A stretch of 64,000 bases of DNA from an uncultured Treponema sp. (GTDB taxonomy: Bacteria > Spirochaetota > Spirochaetia > Treponematales > Treponemataceae): NCBI RefSeq assembly GCF_945873775.1, contig NZ_CAMCEC010000001.1:186001-250000 (forward strand), in the 5' to 3' direction. The position numbers were made by a program, and so were the translations under genes. Positions within the stretch are counted from its first letter, which is position 1. Every line of letters starts with the position of its first letter. This document shows positions 42,498-51,444 of this stretch, piece after piece. The notes below the pieces were generated by a model. It was not told where the DNA came from. It did no database searches and saw only the letters and a program-made list of their open reading frames with translations.

Positions 42498-44162
42498 TTA
42501 AAAATAATACGGGCTGTCCAGTCCTGCTGAAAATCCGAGGCTCACATCAAGATAGCCGTTTTTTCTTTTCTTTGCGTAAAGCTTTATGTATGCGGCTTCT
42601 TTTTCAGGGCTGAAATCAATTCCAAGAAGCTCGATAGGATCATTTTCGCTGAATCCAGTTTCATCCGCAACAGAGCCTTTTATAATTTTTACTATAGAAT
42701 ATTTTTTCTTGTTTGAAGGCGAAACTCTTACAATCTTCATTCCGAACATCGGATAAAAAGAATTTTCAAGTGAATCACGCTTAAAAAATTCATAGCCTGG
42801 AGATGACGGACGTTTTTCAAGGTAAACAATTTTTTCAGATTCAGTTCCATCCGAAGACAAAATTCCAAGTTTTGTTATAATTCCAGAAGGCTGTTTCATA
42901 AACGCAATCTGCAAATCCGCAAGCGAATTAATTTTTTCGCCATTAACAGAAATCACAATATCATCTTCTTTAATCCCTGCACGGTCTGAACTTCCGCCCG
43001 GCAAAACATAAAAAACGGTAACGCCTTCATTCTTTGCGCCTGAACCAGGAAGCCTTTTTGTCTTTCCATAAGAAGCAACCCAAGGATGCTCGCGCTCGCC
43101 TCCATTAAACAAAAACGGAAGCTCATTTTTTAAGTATTCAACTGGAATCGCAAAGTTAAGTCCCTGAAAATTCTGAACTCCGGCAAAAACAACAGCCTGA
43201 ACTTTTCCCTTTTCATCAATCAAAGGTCCGCCGGAATTTCCGCTGTTAATAGCCGCATCAACTTGAAAAACAGTTCCAGCTGTAAAAAGCTGCCTGTCCG
43301 TTGAAGAAATGATTCCGCTTGTCAAAGTTTTTTCCAGTCCCAAAGGAGAGCCGATCGCATAAACTTTATCGCCCACAGAAAGATCACTGCTAGAGCCAAG
43401 AGCAAAAACATAAGGCGCATCAATTTCAGTTTTTAAAAGAGCCAAATCCAAAGTCTTGTCATATCCAACAACTTTTGCAGGAATTCTTGTGTCTGGATCT
43501 TCCGCAAGTTTTATATACAGCCTTGAAAATCCTTCATATTTTTTGTCAACCATGTCAGCTATAACGTGATGATTTGTTACAATGTATCCGTCTTTTGAAA
43601 TAAAAAAGCCGCTTCCCAAAACAGCATCCGCATAGCCTATTCCGCGCTGAATTTTTATTCCCTTGTCAACAAAAACAGTTACCGTTCCTTTTATCATGTC
43701 AGAAACACTTGCATTTGAAATGGAAGGAACAGAACTGCCCGGAACATTCTTGTAAGCTAAAGTTTCCAGTTCAGTTTTTGACTTTGGAATTGAATTCAAT
43801 TCGGAATATCCTGCTGCTTCCAAAGACAAATAATATCCAAGCGCATCAAAATATTTTTCTTCATCTATAGCACGAATACAAGATTCAACGCAAATTTTAG
43901 TTGTCTGCTCAAAAATCTGTTTGCATTTTTCATCTGAAGAAATTTTATCATACAAAAGTTTTGCGCGCCACAAAGATTTTATTTCATTTTCCTTTGAAAG
44001 TTTTTCAATAAGATCAATTTCAATGTCAACTGCGCGTTCTTCACTGTAATCAACAGGAACAAAAATTTCACTGCCGCCTTTTATTGTTCCGCAGGAAAAA
44101 ACAAGCAGAACACAACCAATCACAAAAATTAAGCTGAAAAGTTTTTTAATTTTTATTTTCAT
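42498..44162 (-). CDS. HtrA-like serine protease lipoprotein with PDZ domain
   Basis: 554 aa. Lipobox VFSCG with Cys24 for lipid attachment, so it sits on the outer face of a membrane. About 150 residues of mixed, helical sequence precede a trypsin-fold protease: His199 (TNHHV), Asp239 (TLDLALL) and Ser310 (GNSGGPL) form the triad. Residues about 370-450 are a PDZ domain (YVLPGGSSDRAGIKEDD), and a second PDZ-like element follows. It resembles DegP-type quality control proteases but is lipid-anchored. It overlaps the upstream gene by 17 bases. Confidence 0.9.
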   Translation of the reverse strand: MKIKIKKLFSLIFVIGCVLLVFSCGTIKGGSEIFVPVDYSEERAVDIEIDLIEKLSKENEIKSLWRAKLLYDKISSDEKCKQIFEQTTKICVESCIRAIDEEKYFDALGYYLSLEAAGYSELNSIPKSKTELETLAYKNVPGSSVPSISNASVSDMIKGTVTVFVDKGIKIQRGIGYADAVLGSGFFISKDGYIVTNHHVIADMVDKKYEGFSRLYIKLAEDPDTRIPAKVVGYDKTLDLALLKTEIDAPYVFALGSSSDLSVGDKVYAIGSPLGLEKTLTSGIISSTDRQLFTAGTVFQVDAAINSGNSGGPLIDEKGKVQAVVFAGVQNFQGLNFAIPVEYLKNELPFLFNGGEREHPWVASYGKTKRLPGSGAKNEGVTVFYVLPGGSSDRAGIKEDDIVISVNGEKINSLADLQIAFMKQPSGIITKLGILSSDGTESEKIVYLEKRPSSPGYEFFKRDSLENSFYPMFGMKIVRVSPSNKKKYSIVKIIKGSVADETGFSENDPIELLGIDFSPEKEAAYIKLYAKKRKNGYLDVSLGFSAGLDSPYYF

Positions 44163-46263
44163 TTTCTATTAAAATTCCAAAGTCAAATTTTTCAATGCGG
44201 ATACAAAGCACCGACTGAGTTTCATTTTCAACTGTAATCATAGAAAAGCCTTGAACATTTTTTTTGTCAAGCTCTGATTTTGCATTTTTTGCCAGCGCAG
44301 AATATTTTTCAGGATTAAAAGAATTATTTTTTAAGAGCCAGTAAAAATTTGAATCAGCATCTTTATAAACAAAAAATTCTTCTTTGCCATTCGTCACTTT
44401 TTGCGGAACATTATTTTCAAATCTTACAACAACAAGATTTTTTTCTGGAACTGTATAGAACATCGACTCTTCTGAAATTCCGTCTGGATAAACAACATGG
44501 CGGACATTCCATTTGCCATCTCCGTCTGTGTCCCAAGAAGAAATTTTTCCGTTGTTCTCCAAATATTCTTCAGTAAAATCAGGAACCGTGTCTTTATCTC
44601 TATCAATCTGAATCATCTTAAGATAAAATTCCGCATTTTCAGCTGGAAGCCCAAAAAGATTTTTTACAATCTGCCTCTCATCTTCAAGCGAATGAAAATT
44701 CATTTTTTTATCTGAATCAACTGAATAAAATTCTGTGGCTTCAAAAATTCCGTCTTTATCAAAATCAACAGTTCTTAAAACCGGAATATTATTTTCAAAA
44801 TGCGCCTGAGCATAAAGCGTGCCGTCAGCTGAATAATACAACGCCTGCTGAATATTTCCATTTAAAAGAACAAAACGAATTTTTTCATTTGAAGAAGTTG
44901 TAATTTCAAAGTCAGAAGCAGAATCAAGAAGCTTGGCAACATTTAATTTTTGCTCATCATTTTTTACAATTGGGATAAAAAAGTCAAAATTAAACTTTTC
45001 TGAAATTTCAGAATCGCGCTCAATCAAAACTGGAGACCACTTCAATGTTTCTGGAACAAAATTAAATTTTTCAACAGGAATTTTTTCTTGAAGAAACTCT
45101 GCATAATTTAAATACGGAAAATTTGCCCAGGAAAAATTCATTTTCATTTCTCTGCAATATCCAGAAATTGGCGTTCCAAAATCGCACAAAACATTCCATT
45201 CAAGCTCGCCGTCCTGATTTTTATCAAATGAAATTTCATGAGGACGTCCACGTGAAAAGTTTACAATTAAATTTTCAATTCCGTCTTTGTCAGTGTCAAA
45301 AGAAAATGAACCAGAAAAAGCTTCAAGCCGTTTCTTCACATTATCGCAAGAATCATTTTCAGAAAGCTGCAAAATAAAATCTTTAAAAATCTCGTAGTCA
45401 ATTTTTTCATCTGCGAATTCAAAAATGTAATCAACTGCTTCCTGCTCGCTGATAAGATTTTCATTTAAAGCTTCCTTGGCATAAAGCGGATGTTTAAATC
45501 CTTTTGCATTGAAAGACTTTAAAATTCTATTTTTATTTTCGCCGGAAGAAAACAAAGCGGAATAAATTTCAAGTTCTGAATTTTCAGGCTCACGCTGCAA
45601 ATAAAAATCCAGCTGCGAAACAAAAAACGAAGCAAGTCTTTTTACGGTCGCATCAGAATCATTTGGATTTTCATTTTTAAAAAACACAAGCGGAAACCTT
45701 GTGTCAGAAGGATAAATTCTTCTTGCGCCGTCAATTTTATTTCGAGCCTTAGAAACAGAAGCAGAATCGCTCAATCTGTAAAGACATTTTATTCTAATCA
45801 ACTCTGAATCGGAAGAATACAAAAACGGCTGGCTATCCAAAATATTTAACGCCTCGGACATTTTTCCAGTATCACAAAGAATATCCGCATACAAAAGGCG
45901 CGCATTGTCGCGGTTGTAATTTGACCAGCTGTCATTTTTTATTGCATTTTCAATCAACGGAAGAACCGCGGATTTTGTTTTTCCCAAAGCATTTTCAGAA
46001 ACAGCATACAAATACCACAAGTCCGAAATTGAATCATCGTATGCAATTCCAAAGCAAGCCTGGCTTTTTGCAGCTTCCCAGTTTTTTTCAAAAATATAAT
46101 TTGAAGCGGTTTCCAGACAGCGCAAGGCAGTTTTCTTATTTGCAAGTTTAGAATTTTCATTTTCAGCAAAAGAAAAATTTATAAAATTCAAAAAGGCAAA
46201 AACAAATAAAATTCTTTTCAAAACATGCAGCGACTTCAATTTTTTATCCTGTTGCATTTTCAT
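44146..46263 (-). CDS. Exported large protein with TPR-like and EF-hand-like motifs, 705 aa
   Basis: Signal peptide at residues 1 to about 34 (LKRILFVFAFLNFINFSFAE). The N-terminal about 250 residues are TPR-like helices (ALGKTKSAVLPLIENAIK, DTGKMSEALNILDSQP). The C-terminal half contains acidic loops of the calcium-binding D-x-D-x-DG kind: DTDKDGIENL, DKNQDGELEW, DFDKDGIFEA, DRDKDTVPDF and DTDGDGKWN, five in all, like EF-hand or thrombospondin type-3 motifs. The protein is probably periplasmic or surface-exposed. No overall family is recognised. It overlaps tilS (ATGA) and the lipoprotein protease gene, so the three are one coupled unit. Confidence 0.75.
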   Translation of the reverse strand: MKMQQDKKLKSLHVLKRILFVFAFLNFINFSFAENENSKLANKKTALRCLETASNYIFEKNWEAAKSQACFGIAYDDSISDLWYLYAVSENALGKTKSAVLPLIENAIKNDSWSNYNRDNARLLYADILCDTGKMSEALNILDSQPFLYSSDSELIRIKCLYRLSDSASVSKARNKIDGARRIYPSDTRFPLVFFKNENPNDSDATVKRLASFFVSQLDFYLQREPENSELEIYSALFSSGENKNRILKSFNAKGFKHPLYAKEALNENLISEQEAVDYIFEFADEKIDYEIFKDFILQLSENDSCDNVKKRLEAFSGSFSFDTDKDGIENLIVNFSRGRPHEISFDKNQDGELEWNVLCDFGTPISGYCREMKMNFSWANFPYLNYAEFLQEKIPVEKFNFVPETLKWSPVLIERDSEISEKFNFDFFIPIVKNDEQKLNVAKLLDSASDFEITTSSNEKIRFVLLNGNIQQALYYSADGTLYAQAHFENNIPVLRTVDFDKDGIFEATEFYSVDSDKKMNFHSLEDERQIVKNLFGLPAENAEFYLKMIQIDRDKDTVPDFTEEYLENNGKISSWDTDGDGKWNVRHVVYPDGISEESMFYTVPEKNLVVVRFENNVPQKVTNGKEEFFVYKDADSNFYWLLKNNSFNPEKYSALAKNAKSELDKKNVQGFSMITVENETQSVLCIRIEKFDFGILIENENKN

Positions 46264-47624
46264 TTTACAATCCAGTCTTTAAAACCAAAAAGACTTCCCC
46301 ACACACAGCAAATTTCCTGAGCGGAATTATTTTTTTCCGGGCAAACATTTTGAATCAGCGGAATCGAATCTCTCATCTTTCCAGTTTTCCAGTCATCTAA
46401 AATTTTTGAAATCTGCCTAAAAGAACCGTCCGCATTTTTCACAAAGTCATCCGGCTGCCTGCTTCTAAAAACAAACGGAAATTTTAAATTTTTCAAGCAA
46501 ATCTCAGACAAGTCAGTTCTTAAAAAAATTTTATCATCATGCGAAAAAACTTCAAAAGAAATTTGTCCAGCCTGATAAATTCCATTTTTTTCTATTATAA
46601 CAAAAAAACCGCTTTCTGTCGCTACTTTTCTTTTCTTTTGAATTAAAAACCTTCCACAGCAAAATGAAAATTCAAGTCCGCCGCATTCTGAACGGCCGGC
46701 ATTTTCAAAACATCCAGAAGCCAAGTTGGATACAAAGGCATAAGGAATTCTTTCGGAAGCTTTTACAAAATCGATTCCTTTAAAAATTATTCTGATTTTT
46801 ATTGAAAGCGGAAGTGAAGAAAATTTTTCAGCATCAAATGAGAATTTTTCATTTTCAAACTTGCAGTCAATCTTTAAAAGCTCCTGTTCAGTAAAAAAAG
46901 AAAGAGCCTCATTTTCCGCGCGGCTTTTTTCAGCCAAAGAAAAAACTGCATTTTGCCAGCCTGAAAATTCATTGTCTAAAAAAGGAACAAGCTTATTTCG
47001 GATTCTGTTTCTAAAAATTTGGTTGTCAAAATTCGTGCGATCAGTTCTAAAATTTATATTTTGCAAATGAAGATATTTTTCAATTTCACTTCTGGAAATA
47101 TTCAAAAGCGGGCGAATAAATTTTTCCCGCGTCATAGGAATTCCACAAAGATTCGGAGAGCCTTGCAAAAAGCGCATAGCAAGAGTTTCGATCTGATCGT
47201 TTTTATTGTGAGCAAGGCACAAAAAAGAAATTTTTTCAGTTTCTATGAAATCTGAAAATTTTTCGTAGCGAATTTTTCTAGCGGCATCTTCAACGGAAGT
47301 CTTAAGATTTTTTGCAAGAGAAAAAATTTCGCCTGGAGCAATATTATAACGAACGCATTTTACGCCAAGAGAACGGCAGACGGATTCAACATAATCGGCA
47401 TCAGCGGAACTTTCCTCGCCGCTCCTGATGTTGTGATTCACAGTAACAGCCTTCACTTGAATATTTAAAATTTTTTTCAACGCAACAAGAAGCGAAATTG
47501 AATCAGCTCCGCCAGAAACCGCAACTCCGGCGCAACTGCAAGATTCAAGATTTGTCTTTAACTCGGCAAGGCACAAGTTTAAGTTTTCCAAAACCTTAGC
47601 CTGAAAATCCAAAATAAATTCCAT
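46260..47624 (-). CDS. tilS: tRNA(Ile)-lysidine synthetase
   Basis: PP-loop SGGADSISLL near residue 37 and TVNHNIRSGEESSADADYVES, LCLAHNKNDQIET with MRFLQGSPNLCGIP, then a C-terminal TilS domain. It changes C34 of tRNA-Ile(CAU) to lysidine, which is essential for AUA reading. About 454 aa with the ATG at 47624; a GTG eight codons earlier gives no better N-terminus. It is followed, via overlapping codons, by the 705-aa exported protein. Confidence 0.93.
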   Translation of the reverse strand: MEFILDFQAKVLENLNLCLAELKTNLESCSCAGVAVSGGADSISLLVALKKILNIQVKAVTVNHNIRSGEESSADADYVESVCRSLGVKCVRYNIAPGEIFSLAKNLKTSVEDAARKIRYEKFSDFIETEKISFLCLAHNKNDQIETLAMRFLQGSPNLCGIPMTREKFIRPLLNISRSEIEKYLHLQNINFRTDRTNFDNQIFRNRIRNKLVPFLDNEFSGWQNAVFSLAEKSRAENEALSFFTEQELLKIDCKFENEKFSFDAEKFSSLPLSIKIRIIFKGIDFVKASERIPYAFVSNLASGCFENAGRSECGGLEFSFCCGRFLIQKKRKVATESGFFVIIEKNGIYQAGQISFEVFSHDDKIFLRTDLSEICLKNLKFPFVFRSRQPDDFVKNADGSFRQISKILDDWKTGKMRDSIPLIQNVCPEKNNSAQEICCVWGSLFGFKDWIVK

Positions 47625-47650
47625 ACTCGTCAGACTTAAAAAAAACACAA

Positions 47651-47682
47651 CAAAAAATCCCCCTGCAGAACACAGAGGGATT
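47651..47682 (-). terminator. Intrinsic terminator after rplY
   Basis: On the minus strand AATCCCTCTG pairs with CAGGGGGATT across a short loop, then a T6 run follows. It separates rplY from tilS. Confidence 0.75.
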
Positions 47683-47728
47683 TTATTCAGAAATTAAAAA
47701 ATCTCATAATATGATTTTTAAAAACTGA

Positions 47729-48283
47729 TTATTTTTTTGGAGGTGCAATCGAAACAACAAGAGCTGCAGGATCAGAAAGAACTTCGATTTTATCACCAAG
47801 GTTAAAATCAGCAATTGTAAATTTCTGTCCAATATCAAGCTTTGAAACATCAGCTGAAATAAATTCAGGCAAATCCTGTGGAAGAGCCTTTATTTTAATT
47901 TCAGGAACGTGCTTAACCATGAATCCGCCTTTAAGAACTCCAGCAGCAGTTCCAGAATAACGAATCTTGTAAACATAAGCAAATTTCTTCTGGCCGCTTA
48001 CAATGTGGAAATCAGCATGAAGAGATTTGTCAGTCTTAATATCGTATTCTGTATCTTTTATAAATGCCTTGTTTTCAACACCGTCAATTTTCAAAACAAC
48101 AAGTGTAGTCTTTGTAATTGATCTCCATGCTTTTGAAAATTCATTGGCATCAATTTCAAGCATAAAGGATTCACCTTTTTCATTGTATGCAACTGCCGGC
48201 ATTTTTCCCTGTGCACGAAGTTTTTTTGCATATTTTTTTCCTGATTCCGTGCGTGTTGTTGCATTAATAACAAACTGTTCCAT
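47729..48283 (-). CDS. rplY: 50S ribosomal protein L25 / general stress protein Ctc
   Basis: 184 aa, the long Ctc type: an N-terminal L25 domain (residues 1 to about 95, KLRAQGKMPAVAYNE near 20-35) that binds 5S rRNA, and a C-terminal TL5-type domain (IKALPQDLPEFISADVSKLDIGQ). It helps ribosome assembly, and Ctc proteins are often stress-responsive. The start is ATG 48283 with AAGGAG 7-12 bases before it. Confidence 0.93.
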   Translation of the reverse strand: MEQFVINATTRTESGKKYAKKLRAQGKMPAVAYNEKGESFMLEIDANEFSKAWRSITKTTLVVLKIDGVENKAFIKDTEYDIKTDKSLHADFHIVSGQKKFAYVYKIRYSGTAAGVLKGGFMVKHVPEIKIKALPQDLPEFISADVSKLDIGQKFTIADFNLGDKIEVLSDPAALVVSIAPPKK

Positions 48284-48321
48284 TTTTAGAACTCCTTACA
48301 AATTTTAAAATATGTATAAAA

Positions 48322-48394
48322 CTGGGACGGCTGGACTCGAACCAGCGGAATGATGGCACCAAAAGCCATTGTCTTACCACTTGACGACGTCCCA
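48322..48394 (-). tRNA. tRNA-Gln (UUG)
   Basis: 73 bases form a full cloverleaf on the minus strand: acceptor TGGGACG/CGTCCCA, anticodon stem ATGGC/GCCAT with loop TTTTGGT (anticodon TTG), T-arm GCTGGTTCGAGTCCAGC, discriminator G. CCA is not encoded. It lies between spoVG and rplY. Confidence 0.95.
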
Positions 48395-48415
48395 AAATAT
48401 ATGTGGACTAAAAAC

Positions 48416-48694
48416 TTATTCTTCAGAAGAACCAGTTTCTATATGTCCCGCATTATATTCTTCAAGAATTTTGGACTGAATCGCATTGCGAAAGTCCGGG
48501 CTGATTGGATGAGCAACATCCTTGTACTCACCATTTGCAGTCTTACGGCTTGGCATTGCAATAAAAAGCCCAGAAGATCCTTCGATAATTTTTACATTAT
48601 GAACAACAAAGCAGTCGTCAAATGTAACAGTAACATAAGCCTTTAGCTTTCCTTCGCCTTCAACTTTGCGGATCCGAACATCTGTAATCTGCAT
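48416..48694 (-). CDS. spoVG: Putative septation regulator SpoVG
   Basis: 92 aa: [37 protein letters not shown], and [15 protein letters not shown] are the family's conserved blocks. In spirochaetes it is a nucleic-acid-binding regulator rather than a sporulation factor (Borrelia SpoVG binds DNA and RNA). The tRNA-Gln follows 21 bases downstream of its stop. Confidence 0.95.
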   Translation of the reverse strand: MQITDVRIRKVEGEGKLKAYVTVTFDDCFVVHNVKIIEGSSGLFIAMPSRKTANGEYKDVAHPISPDFRNAIQSKILEEYNAGHIETGSSEE

Positions 48695-48789
48695 AACAAT
48701 CTTCCCTCTTTATAATAAAAATCTATAAAACCTCAAGCAAACGCCTTTGATTTTCATTTATCAAGCCATCAAGCTTGCATTTTATTATA

Positions 48790-49677
48790 TCAGCCGCCTA
48801 AACAAAGCGCAAGATTGAATTCTTTTTCAAGAAGAACTTTCGCTTTTAAAGCCGTTTCTTTTTTTTCAAAAATGCCGAACACAGTCGAACCAGAACCGCT
48901 CATGTCAGCAAAATCTGCGCCACAAGACTTGATCTTAACCAAAGCTTCAGCAATTCCTGCGTATTTTTTTGAAACAGGAACTGTAAAATCATTTTTAAAG
49001 CTCCAGCTTTTTACAGGCAGATTGTAAATTTCTTCAAGTGAAATTTTATTCCGCTTATTTTCCAAATCAAGAGTTTCATCTACAAGAGCATAAGCATCTT
49101 TTGTAGGAACGCTGACATTTGGAAAAACCAAAAGCACAGAAAAATCACTTCTATGCTGTATCTGCCTAACTTTTTCTCCTCGGCCTTCAACAACAGCCGC
49201 AAAAGGCTCAAACTTGCTGAACCGTTTTCCGTCCTGCGCCGAAAGTGCATAAGTAAAGAAAAAAACATCGCTTCCGACTTTTCCTGCAATTGCAGAAAGT
49301 GAATCAATGCCAAGACCAGCTTTAAATAGATTGTTTACGGATTGAATAAAAGAAGAAGCATCACTTGAGCCGCCCCCCAATCCACCGCCGGCAGGAATCC
49401 TTTTCTTAATTGAAACATGGACGCCTGAATCTATGCCAGTCAGCACGCAGAAAGCTTTGTACGCCGCAGTTATTGTATTCTGTTCTGGAAGCTCCATTCC
49501 AAAAGACTCAACTATGCAAGTATTTTTTTTATCAGTTTTAGAAACACAAATTTCATCAAACAAACCGACTGTTGTAAAAATACTATGCAACTCGTGATAA
49601 CCGTCTGCACGCTTCGGAAAAATTTCAAGTCCAAGATTTATTTTCGCAGGCGCTAAAACAGTTATACTGTCAGACAT
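48790..49677 (-). CDS. ispE: 4-diphosphocytidyl-2-C-methyl-D-erythritol kinase
   Basis: 295 aa GHMP kinase of the MEP isoprenoid pathway. N-terminal APAKINLGLEI and ATP loop PAGGGLGGGSSDASSF near residue 92, C-terminal MSGSGSTVFGIF. ATG 49677 is the start, since upstream codons are not conserved and the TTG at 49683 lies too near the promoter. No ribosome site precedes it; the perfect -10 box ends only 8 bases before the ATG, so the transcript may be leaderless. Confidence 0.94.
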   Translation of the reverse strand: MSDSITVLAPAKINLGLEIFPKRADGYHELHSIFTTVGLFDEICVSKTDKKNTCIVESFGMELPEQNTITAAYKAFCVLTGIDSGVHVSIKKRIPAGGGLGGGSSDASSFIQSVNNLFKAGLGIDSLSAIAGKVGSDVFFFTYALSAQDGKRFSKFEPFAAVVEGRGEKVRQIQHRSDFSVLLVFPNVSVPTKDAYALVDETLDLENKRNKISLEEIYNLPVKSWSFKNDFTVPVSKKYAGIAEALVKIKSCGADFADMSGSGSTVFGIFEKKETALKAKVLLEKEFNLALCLGG

Positions 49678-49685
49678 ACGCAAAT

Positions 49686-49715
49686 ATTATAGTGTTTAAT
49701 TTTATTCCTTGTCAA
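49686..49715 (-). promoter_or_regulatory. Consensus promoter right before ispE
   Basis: On the minus strand TTGACA (49710-49715), 18-base spacer, TATAAT (49686-49691). Both hexamers are perfect. Initiation about 7 bases beyond the -10 would put +1 within 2-3 bases of the ATG at 49677. Confidence 0.8.
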
Positions 49716-49764
49716 TAAGAAGAATCGAATTATGTATGTTTCTTTGTAAAAAAATAAAATTCAA

Positions 49765-49793
49765 TTGACAAAAACATAACAGTATTTTACTCT
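49765..49793 (+). promoter_or_regulatory. Probable promoter of the acidic protein gene
   Basis: TTGACA at 49765-49770 with TACTCT at 49788-49793 after 17 bases. The -35 is perfect and the -10 is weak. It is divergent from the ispE promoter. Confidence 0.45.
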
Positions 49794-49844
49794 TTGTGTG
49801 AGGCTTTGTCAGCGGCAAACTAAATTACAAAAAGGAATATAGCA

Positions 49845-50138
49845 ATGCTCAATGACGACGATGTTGAATTTTCATCAATGACTGGGTTTTCTTATGAAGA
49901 CGATGATTTTTCAGAAGAAATGTCTGATGACAATTTTGACGATGATTTCGAAGATGACGAATATGAAGATGATTTCGAGGATGATTTCCTAGAAGAGTCT
50001 GACAATTACGATGAGCCTTATGATGATCAAGAGCCGGAAGACGGATACGACAACAGAATCCACGGATTTGACGATGGATTTTATAATGATGAAGAAGAAA
50101 TAGAAGAGGATTCAGATCCTGCTGACATGAAAGGTTAA
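49845..50138 (+). CDS. Highly acidic low-complexity protein, 97 aa
   Basis: More than half of the residues are Asp or Glu, in runs such as DDDFEDDEYEDDFEDDF, with scattered Phe and Tyr; hardly any Lys or Arg and no Cys. The pattern EDDF/EDDEY repeats several times. It has a promoter, a clear ribosome site (AAAGGAAT at 49831-49838) and a terminator, so it is a real gene. It is probably disordered. It may mimic DNA or bind basic proteins or metal ions, but this is inference from composition. Confidence 0.75.
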   Translation: MLNDDDVEFSSMTGFSYEDDDFSEEMSDDNFDDDFEDDEYEDDFEDDFLEESDNYDEPYDDQEPEDGYDNRIHGFDDGFYNDEEEIEEDSDPADMKG

Positions 50139-50144
50139 ATTTAC

Positions 50145-50188
50145 AAAAGCATTGGTTAGATTTCAATTATCTTGCCAATGCTTTTTTT
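50145..50188 (+). terminator. Intrinsic terminator after the acidic protein gene
   Basis: AAAGCATTGG (50146) pairs with CCAATGCTTT (50175-50184) around a 19-base loop, then a T-run. Confidence 0.8.
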
Positions 50189-50226
50189 ATATATACAGTT
50201 TTTTTATTTCAACAACAAAATTTTTT

Positions 50227-51444
50227 TCAGTCTATAAATTCATGGAATAGTTTTTTTGCATCGATTCCGTTGATAATTTTTCCATCGTCATAAACTTTCA
50301 AAAGATTTGCCTTTCCATCCGTAAGCTGCTGGCTCGTTATTCCGTAGCGAATAGAAAGTCCGGCTTCAAGCAACGCAGAATAATGGTCGGCGACACGAAC
50401 CAACCTGCCGTCCACTGGATTATATTTGTCTTCATTGAATGCGGAATTCAGCTCTTCAAAACTTACAGGAAGCACGCAGCCGTCAAAAACACACCTGTTC
50501 ATAAATTCATCGCTAGTAAAATAAAGTATTTCATCGCAATAAAATTTTTCCATAAGCGGAACAAGTTCTTTGGAAACAATTTTATCTTCAATGTCTTTTA
50601 CAATCGCAGGAAGTCCGTCGGTCGCTCTTTTTACAGGCGAAATTATATCGCGCGTAACACTTTCAGGCAAATCATGAAAAAGCCCGGAAAAAAAGTTGTT
50701 GTAAAGACGTTTTGAGCACATTTTCACACCAGAATCCCGGCACAAAAGCAAAGTCAAAATCGCAACAAAAAAGCAATGTCCAAGAACTGAAGTCCGCGGC
50801 ACTCTTGGAGTTTGATTCCATCTTGTCTGAAAACGAAGCTGCTCAATGCGCATCAAAAATTCAAACGGCTTTTGCTTTGTAATTAAAAGCTGAAGTCCGC
50901 GCAAATCAAGGTATTTCTGCAAGTCGGCATTGAGTTCTTTTCGGATTGAATCAAGACGCTCAGTTTCATTCACTAGAGAAATCATTTCAAGTTCACGCAA
51001 AGTTGAATATTTATGCGCCGCCCGGAAAATTTTCACAGTAAGAGGAAGCTCTTTTTTTTCAGCGGAAAAACTGCTTAAATCCTTCAAATAGAATTCAAAT
51101 TTTTTATAAAGCTCCTTATCGTCAATTAAATCTTTGTAACGTTCCAAAACCCAGTCGTTAAGGCGCGCGTATTCTTCTGGATATTCATTTTTTATAAGAG
51201 TCTGAACCGGGCTTTTTATATCGCAAAGCTGAATTTTTCTGAGCAAATCAAAAAGGCTCGCATAAATCAGCCATTCCCAGTCAATTTTTGCGCCAAGATT
51301 TTCTTCGTATTTTGCAATTATGTACGCAACGACTGTTTTTTCAGCGTGCTTGTCCATTTCGATTATTTCAAAAGGACGAACCAAATCGTTCCAGCGTTCA
51401 ATAGAAAATGCTTCGAAAATTTTCAGCGTAAATTCTTTTTTCAT
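50227..51444 (-). CDS. HD-domain phosphohydrolase-like protein, 405 aa
   Basis: HD-superfamily blocks: LGHCFFVAIL near residue 225 (first His), FFSGLFHDLPES near 250 (HD pair), and a later DRLVRVADHYSALLEAG (final Asp). The layout resembles YfbR-type 5'-nucleotidases and related HD proteins. The N-terminal 190 residues are helical and unassigned. Its start shares the A of the stop of the next gene upstream (TAATG at 51444), so it is coupled to that gene. Substrate is unknown. Confidence 0.78.
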   Translation of the reverse strand: MKKEFTLKIFEAFSIERWNDLVRPFEIIEMDKHAEKTVVAYIIAKYEENLGAKIDWEWLIYASLFDLLRKIQLCDIKSPVQTLIKNEYPEEYARLNDWVLERYKDLIDDKELYKKFEFYLKDLSSFSAEKKELPLTVKIFRAAHKYSTLRELEMISLVNETERLDSIRKELNADLQKYLDLRGLQLLITKQKPFEFLMRIEQLRFQTRWNQTPRVPRTSVLGHCFFVAILTLLLCRDSGVKMCSKRLYNNFFSGLFHDLPESVTRDIISPVKRATDGLPAIVKDIEDKIVSKELVPLMEKFYCDEILYFTSDEFMNRCVFDGCVLPVSFEELNSAFNEDKYNPVDGRLVRVADHYSALLEAGLSIRYGITSQQLTDGKANLLKVYDDGKIINGIDAKKLFHEFID

